Shown: piece by piece, positions 1-10,531 of the stretch
Numbering within the stretch: the first letter of the stretch is position 1
How the letters are laid out: each line of letters begins with the position of its first letter
Source: Buddleja alternifolia
Taxonomy: Eukaryota > Streptophyta > Magnoliopsida > Lamiales > Scrophulariaceae
DNA: 64,000 bases
Reading direction: 5' to 3'
Assembly: GCA_019426215.1 (NCBI GenBank)
Contig: CM033396.1
Location: 36,074,503-36,138,502 of the forward strand
Notes under the pieces: model-generated
The model's database searches: none
The model's input: the letters and a program-made list of their open reading frames with translations, nothing else
Told to the model about the DNA's origin: nothing
Made by a program: the position numbers and the translations under genes

Positions 1-551
1 ACTAATATACTTCCATTTAATGCACAAATAAAGTTTAACCCTAAAAGGAATTCTTGGCTTTTTATGCTATTTGGTGCTATAAGTACTTGTCCTAATGTAT
101 ATTTGCTACTATAATTTCCTGAAAAATCTTTAAATTGTATTCCTATGTTAATTAACTCTTTTGTTATTCTCATTAATCTATTTTCTATAGTTCTACTAGT
201 AACAGTATAACTTAATTGTGTTTCAAATTCTTTTGGTACAAGACTAGAGCTAAGCATGCCTTTTGTACTTCCTGTATCTAAAATAGCTTTAGTTTCAATA
301 TATTTTTCTTGATTACACCATATTCTACAATCTAAAAGTATTAAACTACTAGTATAGGGTACCTGTATTTGAGGTTCATACGCTGTATTTTGTAAATGAG
401 ATTCTTCTAATTGTTGGTTAAGTTCATCAATTTCTTCTATAACTACACCCTTTCCTTTAGTCTGATTATTGTTTACTTTTTCATTATTATTTAATTTTAA
501 TTCTATTAATTGTATTCTTAAGTCTAAATCTTCTATTTTATGGCTTAAAAT
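1..551 (-). pseudogene. Pararetroviral aspartic protease region (partial)
   Basis: In the same minus-strand frame as the capsid ORF, but after its stop at 552-554, the translation contains the retropepsin active-site motif ILDTGST (about 264-287). Near base 1 it reads an FLLGLNFI-like segment typical of the end of a retroviral-type protease. The role in the family is cleavage of the polyprotein. The segment before the motif is polar and low in complexity, like a linker. It is truncated only by the window edge. The upstream stop separates it from the capsid ORF, so the polyprotein is broken here. Confidence 0.75.
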
Positions 552-2084
552 TTATATGGTTTCTAATTGTTTACTAGGTTTAGGGGATACGTCCGTTTCT
601 ATACTATATACGTCTTTAGCACAAATAAAACAAATTTTGTCAAAAAATATATTGCATTGATATCTTAAATGCATATAAGGATATAATCTACAAATACTAC
701 ATGTTATACTCATAGTTCCTTTTCCATTTATATATTTATGTTCACATGAATTATTCATACAGGTATACTCTATTATATTTGGAATTTCTGGTCCTTCTTC
801 ACTTACTATACTAAATATGCTTTCATTATCACTTTCATTACCGTCTATACTTACTACATCTTCATCTAACTGTTCTGCTATGGCTGCTCTTTCCATATTA
901 AACTGCCTTTTCGGATATCTATTAGTTAAATGTTTGGGATCCCCACAAATAAAGCAAGTGCATTTCCTAGTTGATGGCTTTCTAACATAATTAGAGGGTT
1001 TTCTTCCTTGTTTATATTGTCTAAAACTAGACTTTGGTTTATTGGATTTTCTTAATATTTTTTTTTTGGGTTTGATGTAATTTCTTTGTCCATATTGTTG
1101 TGGAGTGTATATAGCTTTTCTACAAAACTCATAAGATTGTTTTCTAATTTGTTCTCTAATGAATTCTTCTTTACACCATTCTTGAAGCTTAAAGAAAGTA
1201 TATTGTACTCTAGGTCCTATACCTAATCCTATAAGATTACCATTGTTTTTTACCCATTCTTCATGTATTCTTTTTCCTAAATCTTGTGGTAATTTCGTAA
1301 AATATCTATTACATAATTCTTCATCAAATGCTTTATTAGCTTCTCCTATTAATCTTGTAAAATTCTGACTAAAAGGTATAATATATTTCATATCGGTTAT
1401 AGTGAGTTGTTCTAGGTTTCTAAGTGTCGTATCTTGTATGAATGTATTTTCTCTTCCTGGATCTATTCTTATTATTAAAGTTCTAATAAAACTAGTAAAA
1501 TTATAAGGATTATTTCCTAAGGCCTTTATTTCATTAATTCCACTAGGATCCTTTTTCTTCTTACTTTGCCAAATAGATAATGTTGTAGGTCCTAAGCATG
1601 TTTCTAAAAAGTTAAACATATCCATATCTGCTTTTTTGTTTATTTCCCAATGTCTTACTACACATTGTTCCCATATATTTACTTCTTCTGGTCACATTTG
1701 TGGACTTTCTAATTCAATTACTAACATGGTTTCACTCATGGTTTTTCCTATGGGTTGTCTTGATCCTATATATTTATTTGGCTGGGTTGATCCGTATTCA
1801 TATATTGGGCTTTTCCATTCAGGTCTTCCACTCATTTCTACATTTCTAGCTGAAACTTCACTATAATCTGGTTCTACTCTAATTCTTTTGCCTATATTAC
1901 TACTAGTACCCGCTTGACTATCTGTCATAAAAGTTATTTCATTGCTACCTTTTTCTTTGAAGAAATTTTTAAATTCTACTTTTCCTGCACATATAGCATC
2001 TACTAAATCAATATTATAATGTTGTTTAAATTCTTCTTTAGCTGATTCTAAATTTATATCTAAGTTCATTGCTTCAAAATACAT
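552..2084 (-). pseudogene. Pararetroviral capsid/nucleocapsid region
   Basis: Two minus-strand ORFs in one frame (2084-1692 and 1625-552) are separated by an in-frame TGA at 1692-1694. The second, 357 codons, has a basic stretch followed by a CCHC zinc knuckle of the caulimovirid form CxCx2Cx4Hx4C near 913-963. The last Cys is replaced by Tyr (HLTNRY). An acidic segment follows, then a second Cys-rich cluster (two CxxC pairs and single Cys) as in badna- and tungroviruses. The family role is RNA binding and particle assembly. The lost zinc ligand and the stop mean it cannot be a functional capsid. Confidence 0.8.
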
Positions 2085-2128
2085 TTCATCTACTAATTCT
2101 CTTAAATTATTTATCTCGAAATTCTTTC

Positions 2129-2593
2129 TTATTCTTCCATATTTTTTGGTCTATAATCATTTTTAAGCTGACTTTCTAATTTTCTAATTATATCCTCTAT
2201 TTCTTCTATATTTTCTTCCTCTTGATCTTCTTCACTTTCTATGTCAGATATTATTTCCCAGTTTGCAAATCTAATGATTATTCTAACTTCTTCTTCTGCT
2301 ATAATATTCATATAGCTTGTTTCAATTTCGTTATCAGTTTCTTCTTCTAAATCTTCTAAAGTTTCTTTGGGATCTTGTTTTTGATAATTAATAAATCTAA
2401 TAGAAGTTTGACCTCTACTATTTGTATACAGTACACTTTCTCCTTGAATCTTAACCGTCTCATTTTCTTCTAGGTGTTTGGTTAATTCTCATTCTTCTCC
2501 ATTTAAATCGCTATTATCTATATTTAAAGGTTTAATCATTTTTACTCCTACTGAGGCTAAACCATCTATTATTCCGTCTATATTAATTTTATA
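2129..2593 (-). pseudogene. Acidic linker between movement protein and capsid
   Basis: After the movement-protein stop at 2594 the minus strand continues as a polar, Glu-rich sequence with several stops. The longest open piece (2311-2129) shares the movement-protein frame and is about one third Glu/Asp. The frame then changes before the capsid ORF at 2084. In caulimovirid polyproteins an acidic, poorly conserved linker occupies this position, which is the basis for the call. There is no catalytic motif. Confidence 0.55.
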
Positions 2594-3261
2594 TTAATTA
2601 TTATTAGTTACTCTTCTTAAAAATGCTATAGAAACAACTAAGTTATTTCCATCATAAGTTTTATATCCTCTAGTTTGTAATCCTATAGTAATTTTATTAA
2701 TATCTTTAATATTTTTCATCATATTTGGAGCTACATAAAATATTCCTACATTATTAGTCATATCTATTTCCATACTAGCAAATACTGCTCTCCTAGCATC
2801 AGACCAACTTTTCTCTAGTAATAAAACTAAAACCTTTCCACCGGTTCCTTTTTTAGTTAATCCTTTTATTCCCACAATAATTAATCTTAAATGTATATAT
2901 TTTTGTTTTAACTGTTTTAATTGCTTTATACATTCCGGGCTAACTAAGCTTATATTTTCAGTATTTGTTGTAACTTTTACTTCTTTTTCTCTAAATCTCT
3001 TAATTAAATGTGTGTTAAAATTCATTTTTCCTACTTTGTATAATGTTTTAGGTTTTAATTTATATATTCCTTTGTTGTTATACAAATTAGATTTTCTTCT
3101 ACATCTATTAGTTCTTCCAATTCTACTTCTCTAGCTGAGCTTTGACTTCCCGATCCTCTAAACATTCTTTTAGTAAAAGTGTTACTTATTTTCCCTTTCT
3201 CTTTTTCTTTACTACTTGATTCACTTATAGTTCTACTAGTACCACTAAATGATCTCAACAT
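2594..3261 (-). pseudogene. Pararetroviral 30K-superfamily movement protein
   Basis: The minus-strand ORF 3085-2594 (163 codons) carries the core of the caulimovirid movement protein: a hydrophobic strand, IVGIKGLT, KVLVLLLEKSW, FASMEIDM, GIFYVAPNM and LQTRGYKTYDGNN. The family forms tubules at plasmodesmata for cell-to-cell spread. The N-terminal part is in another frame (3261-3055, Ser-rich start), so there is a frameshift between about 3055 and 3085, and a stop at 2594 cuts it from the capsid region. An ATG at 3261 follows the upstream ORF stop by four bases. Confidence 0.75.
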
Positions 3262-3265
3262 TTTT

Positions 3266-3660
3266 TTACCAATATATATATTTTTTAGGTTCCTTTTTAG
3301 ACTTTTCAGACTCGTCTAGTGCTAGATTTGCTAATCTTTCTTTTTTACTATCTTGTAAATCTCCTTTAATTACTTGAGATACATTGTCTATTTTAGTGCT
3401 TAATTTTTCTAGTTTATTTTCTAATTTGTCTAGCCTTTCAAATATTTGTAAGACTAAAGCAAATTGGATATTCCAAAGTTTAGGATATAATTTATCTGAA
3501 TTACTAATTCCTTGATAGGTAGTAAATCATTCCTCCGTATATAGGTATTTATTTGCTAGTTCAATGACTTTTTTTATATTCTAATCTATTGTCTAGACTA
3601 TTCATCCACTAACTATTCGTTCTATATTTTTTAGAGTTTTACTTGTTTCTATATTATACC
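3266..3660 (-). pseudogene. Pararetroviral ORF1-like coiled-coil protein remnant
   Basis: Upstream of the movement protein on the minus strand, a frame ending in TAA at 3266-3268 gives a tryptophan-containing segment followed by a heptad-like stretch (ERLDKLENKLEKLSTKI) and a Lys/Glu-rich tail. A short coiled-coil protein preceding the large ORF is usual in badna/tungroviruses. At least one in-frame stop (near 3530) and further stops towards 3600 break it. Assignment rests on position and coiled-coil character rather than on clear homology. Confidence 0.5.
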
Positions 3661-5078
3661 ATATTTTGAATTCTCCCAAGAAAAAAGAATATCTTGAATG
3701 ATTATAATAATAAACCCCTTCATGACTTTTTGGATGAACTTCGGAATATAGTATTGAACTCTAGCAAGAAAGTTCGTTCTCAAGTTTTTGAATTTAATGC
3801 AGGACAGGAATCCAGTATATAAGAATTATATGGGAGAAATGCAATAGCAAAACGCATATTAGCACGCATGCTGCCACTTTTAGCTAACTGAGAAGTTTGA
3901 GATTGTTTAGGACCTGTATTTGTGTTTTCACGTGGGTATTTCATGATTTTCATTTCTTTTTTTTTTTGGGTTATTTTCCTTTAAGTATTTTTGCTTTCGT
4001 ATCTGCTGAACAAATTTGATTCAATAATATTTTTTTTTTTTGGAGAACCCTATCCGCTTTAACATTTTTTTTTTCGTTTGAGAAAATCCTCAGGGTAATT
4101 TTCTTCTACTTTACATATTCCACTGCATCAGAATCGATACATATTCCACTGCATCAGAATCGAATAATTTATTATTGACTATGAATTTATATAGATTAGG
4201 AAGAAGTATTTTGTAAATTTTTTATATAAGTTTTACAACTATCAATATGAAAGAAAATAAGCCATAATTTGGAATAAATCACCATAATTTTTCACTGGGT
4301 ATGATTCTTTTTGTACTTTTTCCCCTCTTAATTGCATTTGGTTTTGAAATATATAATTGGAATTTAGGATATTTGATTTTATTTAACTGATCTTTTGTTA
4401 TCAAACAAGATATATGAAAACAATAATTTAATCGCGTTTTAATTTAATTCAAAAAATTATCTAAATCATATGTAGAACTTAATATATATTAATAGTTACG
4501 GTTACATTAAAAGTTTGGATTCCCGTAGCTCTTAAAAATCTCTCATCAACGGATCCTGATACATGTTATTAGTTATTCCACAAATAAGCCCCCACTTTGC
4601 AGTTCATATCTTCTAACATTCTCGTGTCATACTTCCTATAACACGTATAGATGTGTGACATATATATACACGAGTGTTTATGATGTGAACGGAAAATATT
4701 GGATTTTTCTCCACAATAAGTTATTCACTTTCCACTATTTTAACCACCCTTATATATACTTATTACATATCTATGCGTGTTACAAACAAATGTTACACAC
4801 AAATATTATAGAGTTTAAACTGCCCACTTTGAGTATAAGTTCACGTGTCTCTCATTCAATGAAAAAATCTAGAATATTTTATTTGAATATTCATACTATC
4901 GCTTATAGGAATAGGATGTTTGATTGAAATTGAGTTACAAGCAACCAATTTCTTTGTGAAATTTATAAGTACGAAAAGAATCTCTATGAGAAAGAGGCGC
5001 ACTCTTCCTCTTCGTGAAAAAAATAAAATGAAAGCACATTGCCTCGCTGGACGTACTTAACCTACATTCGTTAAAAAC
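3661..5078. other. Intergenic, no gene seen
   Basis: AT-rich sequence with homopolymer T runs near 3957-3966 and 4029-4040 and a 26-bp direct tandem repeat (two copies from 4113 and 4139). No ORF here has recognisable similarity or codon structure. Confidence 0.6.
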
Positions 5079-5396
5079 AGGGTAAAAATGCATAAAACTC
5101 CCTGTGTTATGTTTAATTGTTAAAACACCCATGTGATATTGAAATAAATTAAACACTCGGTGTTATTAAAAAGTTTGCAATGTAACGCCCCACTTCCGTT
5201 TAAAAAAAGCCTAACGACGTAATTTTTGCGCATACAAAAAGCCTAACGGAATGGCGCGTGCACGCCAATTCTATTAACTTCTAACGCAATGGGGATTTCA
5301 TGCCGACTTTTCAATAACACATGGGGTGTTTTCGTTATCACATAAGATTTTTAGTAATTAAAATATAACACAAGGGGGATTTATGCATTTTACCCC
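5079..5396. repeat. Foldback (long-TIR) element
   Basis: The left end (GGGTAAAAATGCATAAA) and right end (TTTATGCATTTTACCCC) are inverted copies. Complementarity continues inward through the stretches with ACACCC/GGGTGT and the TAACGC motifs, so most of the 318 bp can fold into one hairpin. No coding sequence and no matching TSD were seen. Confidence 0.7.
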
Positions 5397-6059
5397 AGAT
5401 ACATTATATTTTTATTTTATTTTACTTTTTTTAATTAATTATATATATTTAATATTTCATTTTTCTTTCATACCATCCCAAAATATATTCCTACCCTTCC
5501 CAAAATCCTAACCCTAATTTACCTTTATACCATCCTCCAATATCCATTTAACCTCAGTCCCACCTCTATCAATCAACCCTCCGCCTAGGTCGCCGTCATT
5601 GGCACCTTCGATGTTGCCCATCGTCCTCCACTATTGCCCAACACTACCATCTCGTTGCCATCAACCATCCCCCCAGTCAAACCCCATTGCCGCCTCCGCC
5701 CCTGCTACACTCCCCTCCCCCACTACGTCAACCGCCATCCCTGTTACACTCCCCAGTCAACCTTGCCTGGTGCCGTCTCACCTGCTACACCCCAAGCCAA
5801 CATGCTTCGTTGCTCCTGCTCTAACCCTTCCAGCCACACTTACCGCCACCGTCACATTCTCATCGATCTCGTTGCCTCATCTTCGTTGCCGCTGTGTACA
5901 AAAATATATAATATATATACATACAAAAATACATATACATATTATATATTATAATAAATTATAATTATAAATTATAAAATATATATTATAATTACAAAAC
6001 TTTAAAATTATAAATATATATAAGAGGATAAATCTGGAACGTAGATCTCTATTAAAATG
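5397..6059. other. Pyrimidine-rich then AT-rich spacer
   Basis: 5470-5900 is C-rich and low in complexity, which opens long Pro/Ser/Thr frames in more than one phase. The rest is TATA-type simple sequence. Nothing supports a gene. Confidence 0.55.
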
Positions 6060-6701
6060 TAGGAAAATTACTAAAAATCCACCAAAATAATTTTTTAAAT
6101 TAAAAAAACTCATGATAAAAGTTTTTAATTCAAAAAATCAATTCCACCAACTTTTCAATCCAAAAAGCCAAAGATTTAGGGTTGATAAATTTATGATTTA
6201 ATTGCCCTTAGCATTCTAGACTAAAATTTTAATCAATAGTAGTTTTGTACAGAGATTTATTTATAAAGAAATTTTATATTGATTGTTGACTAAATAGAAT
6301 TTTATTTTAAACTTTTCAGATTTTTAATCTTCTTACAAAATTTAAAATTGTATTTTTTAAATAATTATCATAGTAAAATAAAAAAAATCATATAAAAATC
6401 TTTAAATATTTAATACTAAAAATAAAAATCTATATTATTCAACTTATCAATTTAAAATTTTTAAGACAAAAAAAGTTCGATAAAAAAGATCAAATGATCA
6501 ATTCTTAACTTAATTTTTTTTTTGGTTACATTATTCTTAACTTAATAAATGAAGGGTAGTTTAGTCAAAATAGTTTTTAATCATTAACTTTTGGGTTTTT
6601 TTGAATGAAAAGTTTGTAGATTGGGTTTTTTAGATTGAAAAAGATTTTCATTGGTTTTTTGATGTAAAAATTTATTTTAGGGAAGTTTTAGTAATTTTTA
6701 C
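6060..6701. repeat. Foldback (long-TIR) element
   Basis: GGAAAATTACTAAAAATCC at the left and the complementary GTAATTTTTACTA at the right begin arms of about 130 bp. These contain paired blocks (CAACTTTTCAATCCAAAAA against the inverse near 6600). The middle is AT-rich and non-coding and contains a small retroposon scar at 6515-6532. Confidence 0.65.
6501..6546. repeat. Tiny retroposon scar with 14-bp TSD
   Basis: ATTCTTAACTTAAT occurs at 6501-6514 and again at 6533-6546. Between them lie only T9 and GGTTACATT. A poly(T) plus GGTTACA flanked by a direct duplication is what a minus-strand, extremely 5'-truncated poly(A) retroposon leaves. The same core is found at 28509-28529. Confidence 0.6.
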
Positions 6702-8519
6702 TAAAGTATAGGGTTGATATTAATTTGATTAAATATGCATGTATTTAATATCGACCCTTGATCTTTATCAATAGATCCAGTGGTTGTTAAGTAGGGCAAA
6801 ATGGTCTTATGAAGATAAAAAAATCATAACCAGTTGCATAATGTGCGAGTGAGATGCGTGGGGAGCTAAAGTGCTTCATTTTTTTTTTTCATTGGGAGGT
6901 AAATTGCACTTTTCTTTTTCAGAGGTTTTTTTCTTTTTGCTACTTACAAATTTCGGGCTAATTGCATTTTTCGTCCGTTATCTTTACCATTTTTGAATTT
7001 TGGTCCTATTTTTTTTTCATTTTACAAATTTGTCCTATAACTTCAAAAAATTGACAATTTTAGTCTGATTTTGACCTGAGTCGACCAGTTTTGCCAGAAT
7101 TTGGAACGTCCCGGGCACATGATTGATGATGTGGATGAAAACTTGGGAATTTTTCAATTTTCCCGCCAAAATGGACGTTGAATGCACAAAATTGATGATG
7201 TGGCCTGACATTTGGCTAAATAATAAAAATTTTGGGACTTGTGAGATTTAAACTTGGGTCTAAAACATGGGATTTTTTTTTAAAGTTCATTATATATGGT
7301 CTTGGAATTTTACGGTAAATAAAATAAATAAATAATATTACTGTAATATATTATTTTATGTGAAATTAATGATATTACCATAATATATTAAATTAAAACA
7401 TTAATCAAAGTAATATATTAACCAGAATTATACTTTTGAATTTTTTACCGTACTTATATGCTGTAGTAGATACTATAATTACTTTTTAACCATAATATAT
7501 TAATTAAGTAACATTTTATTTAAATATAATAATAAAAAGTATTTAATATTAATATTAGTATTATTATTTTATTTTGTGATAAATAAAATCAAATGATGTT
7601 ACCGTAATATATTATTTTACGTTGAGTTAATGATATTACCATAATATATTAATTTAAAAAAATTAATCACTGGAATATATTAATTTTAAAAAATTAATTA
7701 TTGTGATATATTAATTTAAAAAATTAATCACCGTAATAATTTTCCAGAATTATGGTTTGAATATTTACTGTAATATATTTACCATAATAGATATTATAAT
7801 TAATTTTTTTCTGCAATATATTAATTTTTATTTAATTATAAATATAATAATTAAAAAATATATATAATATTCTTTTTGGATCAATATTTTATTTTAGTAA
7901 GATATGTGATTACAAATATTAAAATATACTAGATACTAAATATATATCAAACTTTAAAAAATTTATTGAAACAAATGAAATATTTTTTGTATATTAAATA
8001 TTTTTTTTTATTCATTGCATATAAGAACCAACAATATATAATTCATATGTATAACTCCTTGTCAAGCATTTCAAATGGAAAAAGAAGATAAAATTTGTAA
8101 TATTCGTGTTTTTCATAAATATTTGATAATGATACTTTACAAATTACTTGTAAACACATAAATGTTCTTATAGAACAACAAAATTATGTTAACATATTTC
8201 TTAATGTTTTAGGAGAACAGATAGCCCCTTTACATGATAGAGTAATTAAACTAATTGCGTTCATAGATCAATCCAAAAATACAAATAAGGATATTAAAAC
8301 AAATGAAATATTTTTTGATATGACATATATTTTTATATTCATTGCATATAAGAACCAACAATATATAATTCATATATATAATTAATTTTAAAAAATCATC
8401 ATTACTGTAATATATCAGTTCAAATAATATATTAACATATTTTATTAATATTTTATAATTCACTATGTTTTTATGATAACATATTAAAATTTTATTAATA
8501 TTGAATAATAAAATTGGTA

Positions 8520-8775
8520 TATAGGATACACCTAATATACAATTACATATAAATTCAAAGAATATATTAAATTATGCATGTGGCTTAGTGGTTGGGGTGT
8601 TGGATTTTTATATTTTAGACCCAAGTCAAATCCCACGGGACTTGTGGGATTTGAATTTGGGTCTAAAATATGGAGGCCCAATAACCCAACTACTAAGGCA
8701 CATGCACAATTTGGTATTATTGTTTGAATTTAAATATAACTGTACATTAGGTGTATTTTATATACCAATTTTATT
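8520..8775. repeat. Central palindrome with tRNA-like head
   Basis: Arms 8520-8638 and 8640-8775 are inverted copies of each other. Each arm contains a segment like the 5' part of a tRNA-derived SINE: TGGCTTAGTGG matches the RNA polymerase III A box, and AAGTCAAATCCC at about 40 bases distance is close to a B box with one changed position. The tRNA-like heads therefore face each other inside the larger foldback. Confidence 0.5.
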
Positions 8776-9754
8776 CTTCAATGTTAACATAATTTTAATC
8801 TATTTTTATAAAAAAAAATAGTATAAAAATAAATAGCAAATTATAACATTAAATAAAATATATTAATATATTATTTGAACTAATATATTAAAGTAAAGCT
8901 TGTTTTGTTTAAAAATAATTATATATGGTCTTGGATTCTTACGGTAAATAATAATAATAAAAAATGTTACCGTAATATATTATTTTACATTAAATTAATG
9001 ATATTGCCATAATATATTAAATTAAAACATTAATCACCATAATATATTAACCAGATTATGATTTTGAATTTTTTATTGTATTTACCGTAATATACATTAT
9101 AATTAATTTTTTACTATAATATATTAAATACAATAATATATTCAACTTTTTATTTAACTATAAATATAATTATTAAAAAATATATTCAATATTAATATTT
9201 TATCTTTACGATAAATAAAAAATCAAATAATATTAACGTAAAATACTATTTTAAGTTAAATTAGTGATATTTCCTTAAAATATTAATTTAGAAAAATAAT
9301 CACCATAAAAATTTACTAGAATTACGATTTTGAATTTTTACTGTAACATATTTACTGATATCATAATTAATTTTTCACCATAATATATTAATTCAAGTAA
9401 TTTATTAAATATTTTTATTTAATTATAAATATAATAATTAAAAAATATATTTAATATTCTATTTAAAATTAATATTTTATTTTAGTAAGATAAATATATT
9501 TTGTATATTATAATATTTTTTTATTCATTGCATATAAGAACCAACAATATATAATTAATTTTTAAAAAAAAATAATTTCACGGTAATATATTAATTCAAA
9601 TAATAAACTAACATATTTTATTAACATTATTTATAATTTAATATATTTTTATAAAAATATATTAAGATTATATTAACATGAAGAATAAAATTGGTATATA
9701 ATTATGATACACCTAATATATAGTTACATTTGAATTTTACTAAGTTGTTCATGT

Positions 9755-9812
9755 GGCTTAATTGTTGGGGTGTTAGATTTCCATGTTTCATACCAAGTTC
9801 AAATCCCACAAG
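9755..9812 (+). repeat. tRNA-like SINE head
   Basis: GTGGCTTAATTG (decayed A box) is followed about 35 bases later by AGTTCAAATCCC, a perfect B box (GTTCAAATCC). No anticodon arm or acceptor stem can be paired, so it is not a tRNA gene. It matches the sequence in the central palindrome, and an inverted version is at about 7237-7275. Confidence 0.45.
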
Positions 9813-10097
9813 TACCAAAAAATTATATTTGACCAAATTGCATGCAATATCATCAATTTCCTCCAAAATTTGTCCAGTCAGCATCCAAGTAAGCCATCTT
9901 GGTGGGAAAATTAGAAAATCACAAATTTTACGTCCACGTCATCATCACGTGTCAAATTCTGACCAAATTGGTCGGCTCCGGTTGAAATCAGACTAAAATT
10001 GCCATTTTTTAAAGTCATAGGACGAATTTGTAAAGTGAAACAAAAAGGACCAAAATCCAAAATTGATAAAGATAACAGGTGAAAAATGCAATTAGCC

Positions 10098-10531
10098 AAG
10101 AACAAGAACCGATCGAAATTCATGTACGACTTCATACAGAATTCTCAAAAGTTTCAGTTTTCAAAAATATTAAAAACTTCTATGGTCGAACATTTATGTT
10201 AATTAATACGATATTTTAAAATCATTCAGCATTTATCAATTAGGAATTATTCTCCTATTAGAACTCATATTTTAGTCTTTTAGATGTAAATGTCTTTGTT
10301 ATGGACGGCAATTATTTCCCAAATCTTAGATGTGATTCTATATATAAAGCAAAATCTTGTGAACTTGTAATTATACTTTCGCAAGTATATTTTCCTCCTG
10401 AACGAAACCCTACCAATTTTTCTTTCATCCCTAGAAATTTTGGATTGCTCTGTTAGTAATTTGATCATATATATATATATATATAGTTGTTTATGTATTT
10501 TTCATCTATCTAAATAGGTTGTTAAATCGGA
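10098..10531 (+). promoter_or_regulatory. Upstream region of the F-box gene
   Basis: This 434-bp stretch separates the foldback element from the F-box start codon. A TATA box (CTATATATAAAG, about 10335-10346) lies roughly 190 bp before the ATG, and an (AT)n run is at 10469-10486. The foldback end is therefore only about 240 bp upstream of the TATA box. Confidence 0.4.

Larger units (their letters stand above)
1..3660 (-). mobile_element. Endogenous pararetrovirus (Caulimoviridae) fragment
   Basis: Read on the minus strand, this block holds in order a coiled-coil ORF, a 30K-type movement protein, a capsid region with a zinc knuckle, and an aspartic protease that runs off the window at base 1. 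That is the order of a badnavirus/tungrovirus-like genome up to the reverse transcriptase, which should lie to the left of the window. Stops and frame changes interrupt every part, so this is an old, inactive genomic copy. I see no LTRs and no integrase, which argues against an LTR retrotransposon. The genus cannot be fixed without the reverse transcriptase. The right edge near 3660 is where viral-like reading frames stop. Confidence 0.85.
6956..10097. repeat. 3.1-kb AT-rich foldback element
   Basis: The first about 215 bp (starting GGCTAATTGCATTTTTC) are inverted at 9885-10097 (ending AAAAATGCAATTAGCC). The blocks match through to the AGTCTGATTT/AAATCAGACT and deletion-scarred inner arm. The interior is extremely AT-rich, built around repeated TAATATATTA motifs. 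It contains a direct duplication of several hundred bases (7290-8045 and 8925-9555) and three copies of a block with AAGAACCAACAATATATAA. No transposase and no long ORF. The 9-bp flanks do not match, so the TSD is lost or the ends are slightly misplaced. Confidence 0.7.

Noticed and set aside
5599..5964. 121- and 106-codon Pro/Ser-rich ORFs
   Set aside because: Overlapping open frames in two phases over a C-rich low-complexity stretch; no start context, domain or splice support.
8251..8821. 70- and 77-codon ORFs
   Set aside because: AT-rich frames inside the foldback element and its palindrome.
9755..9812. Possible tRNA gene
   Set aside because: A and B boxes only; no acceptor, anticodon or T stems can be formed.
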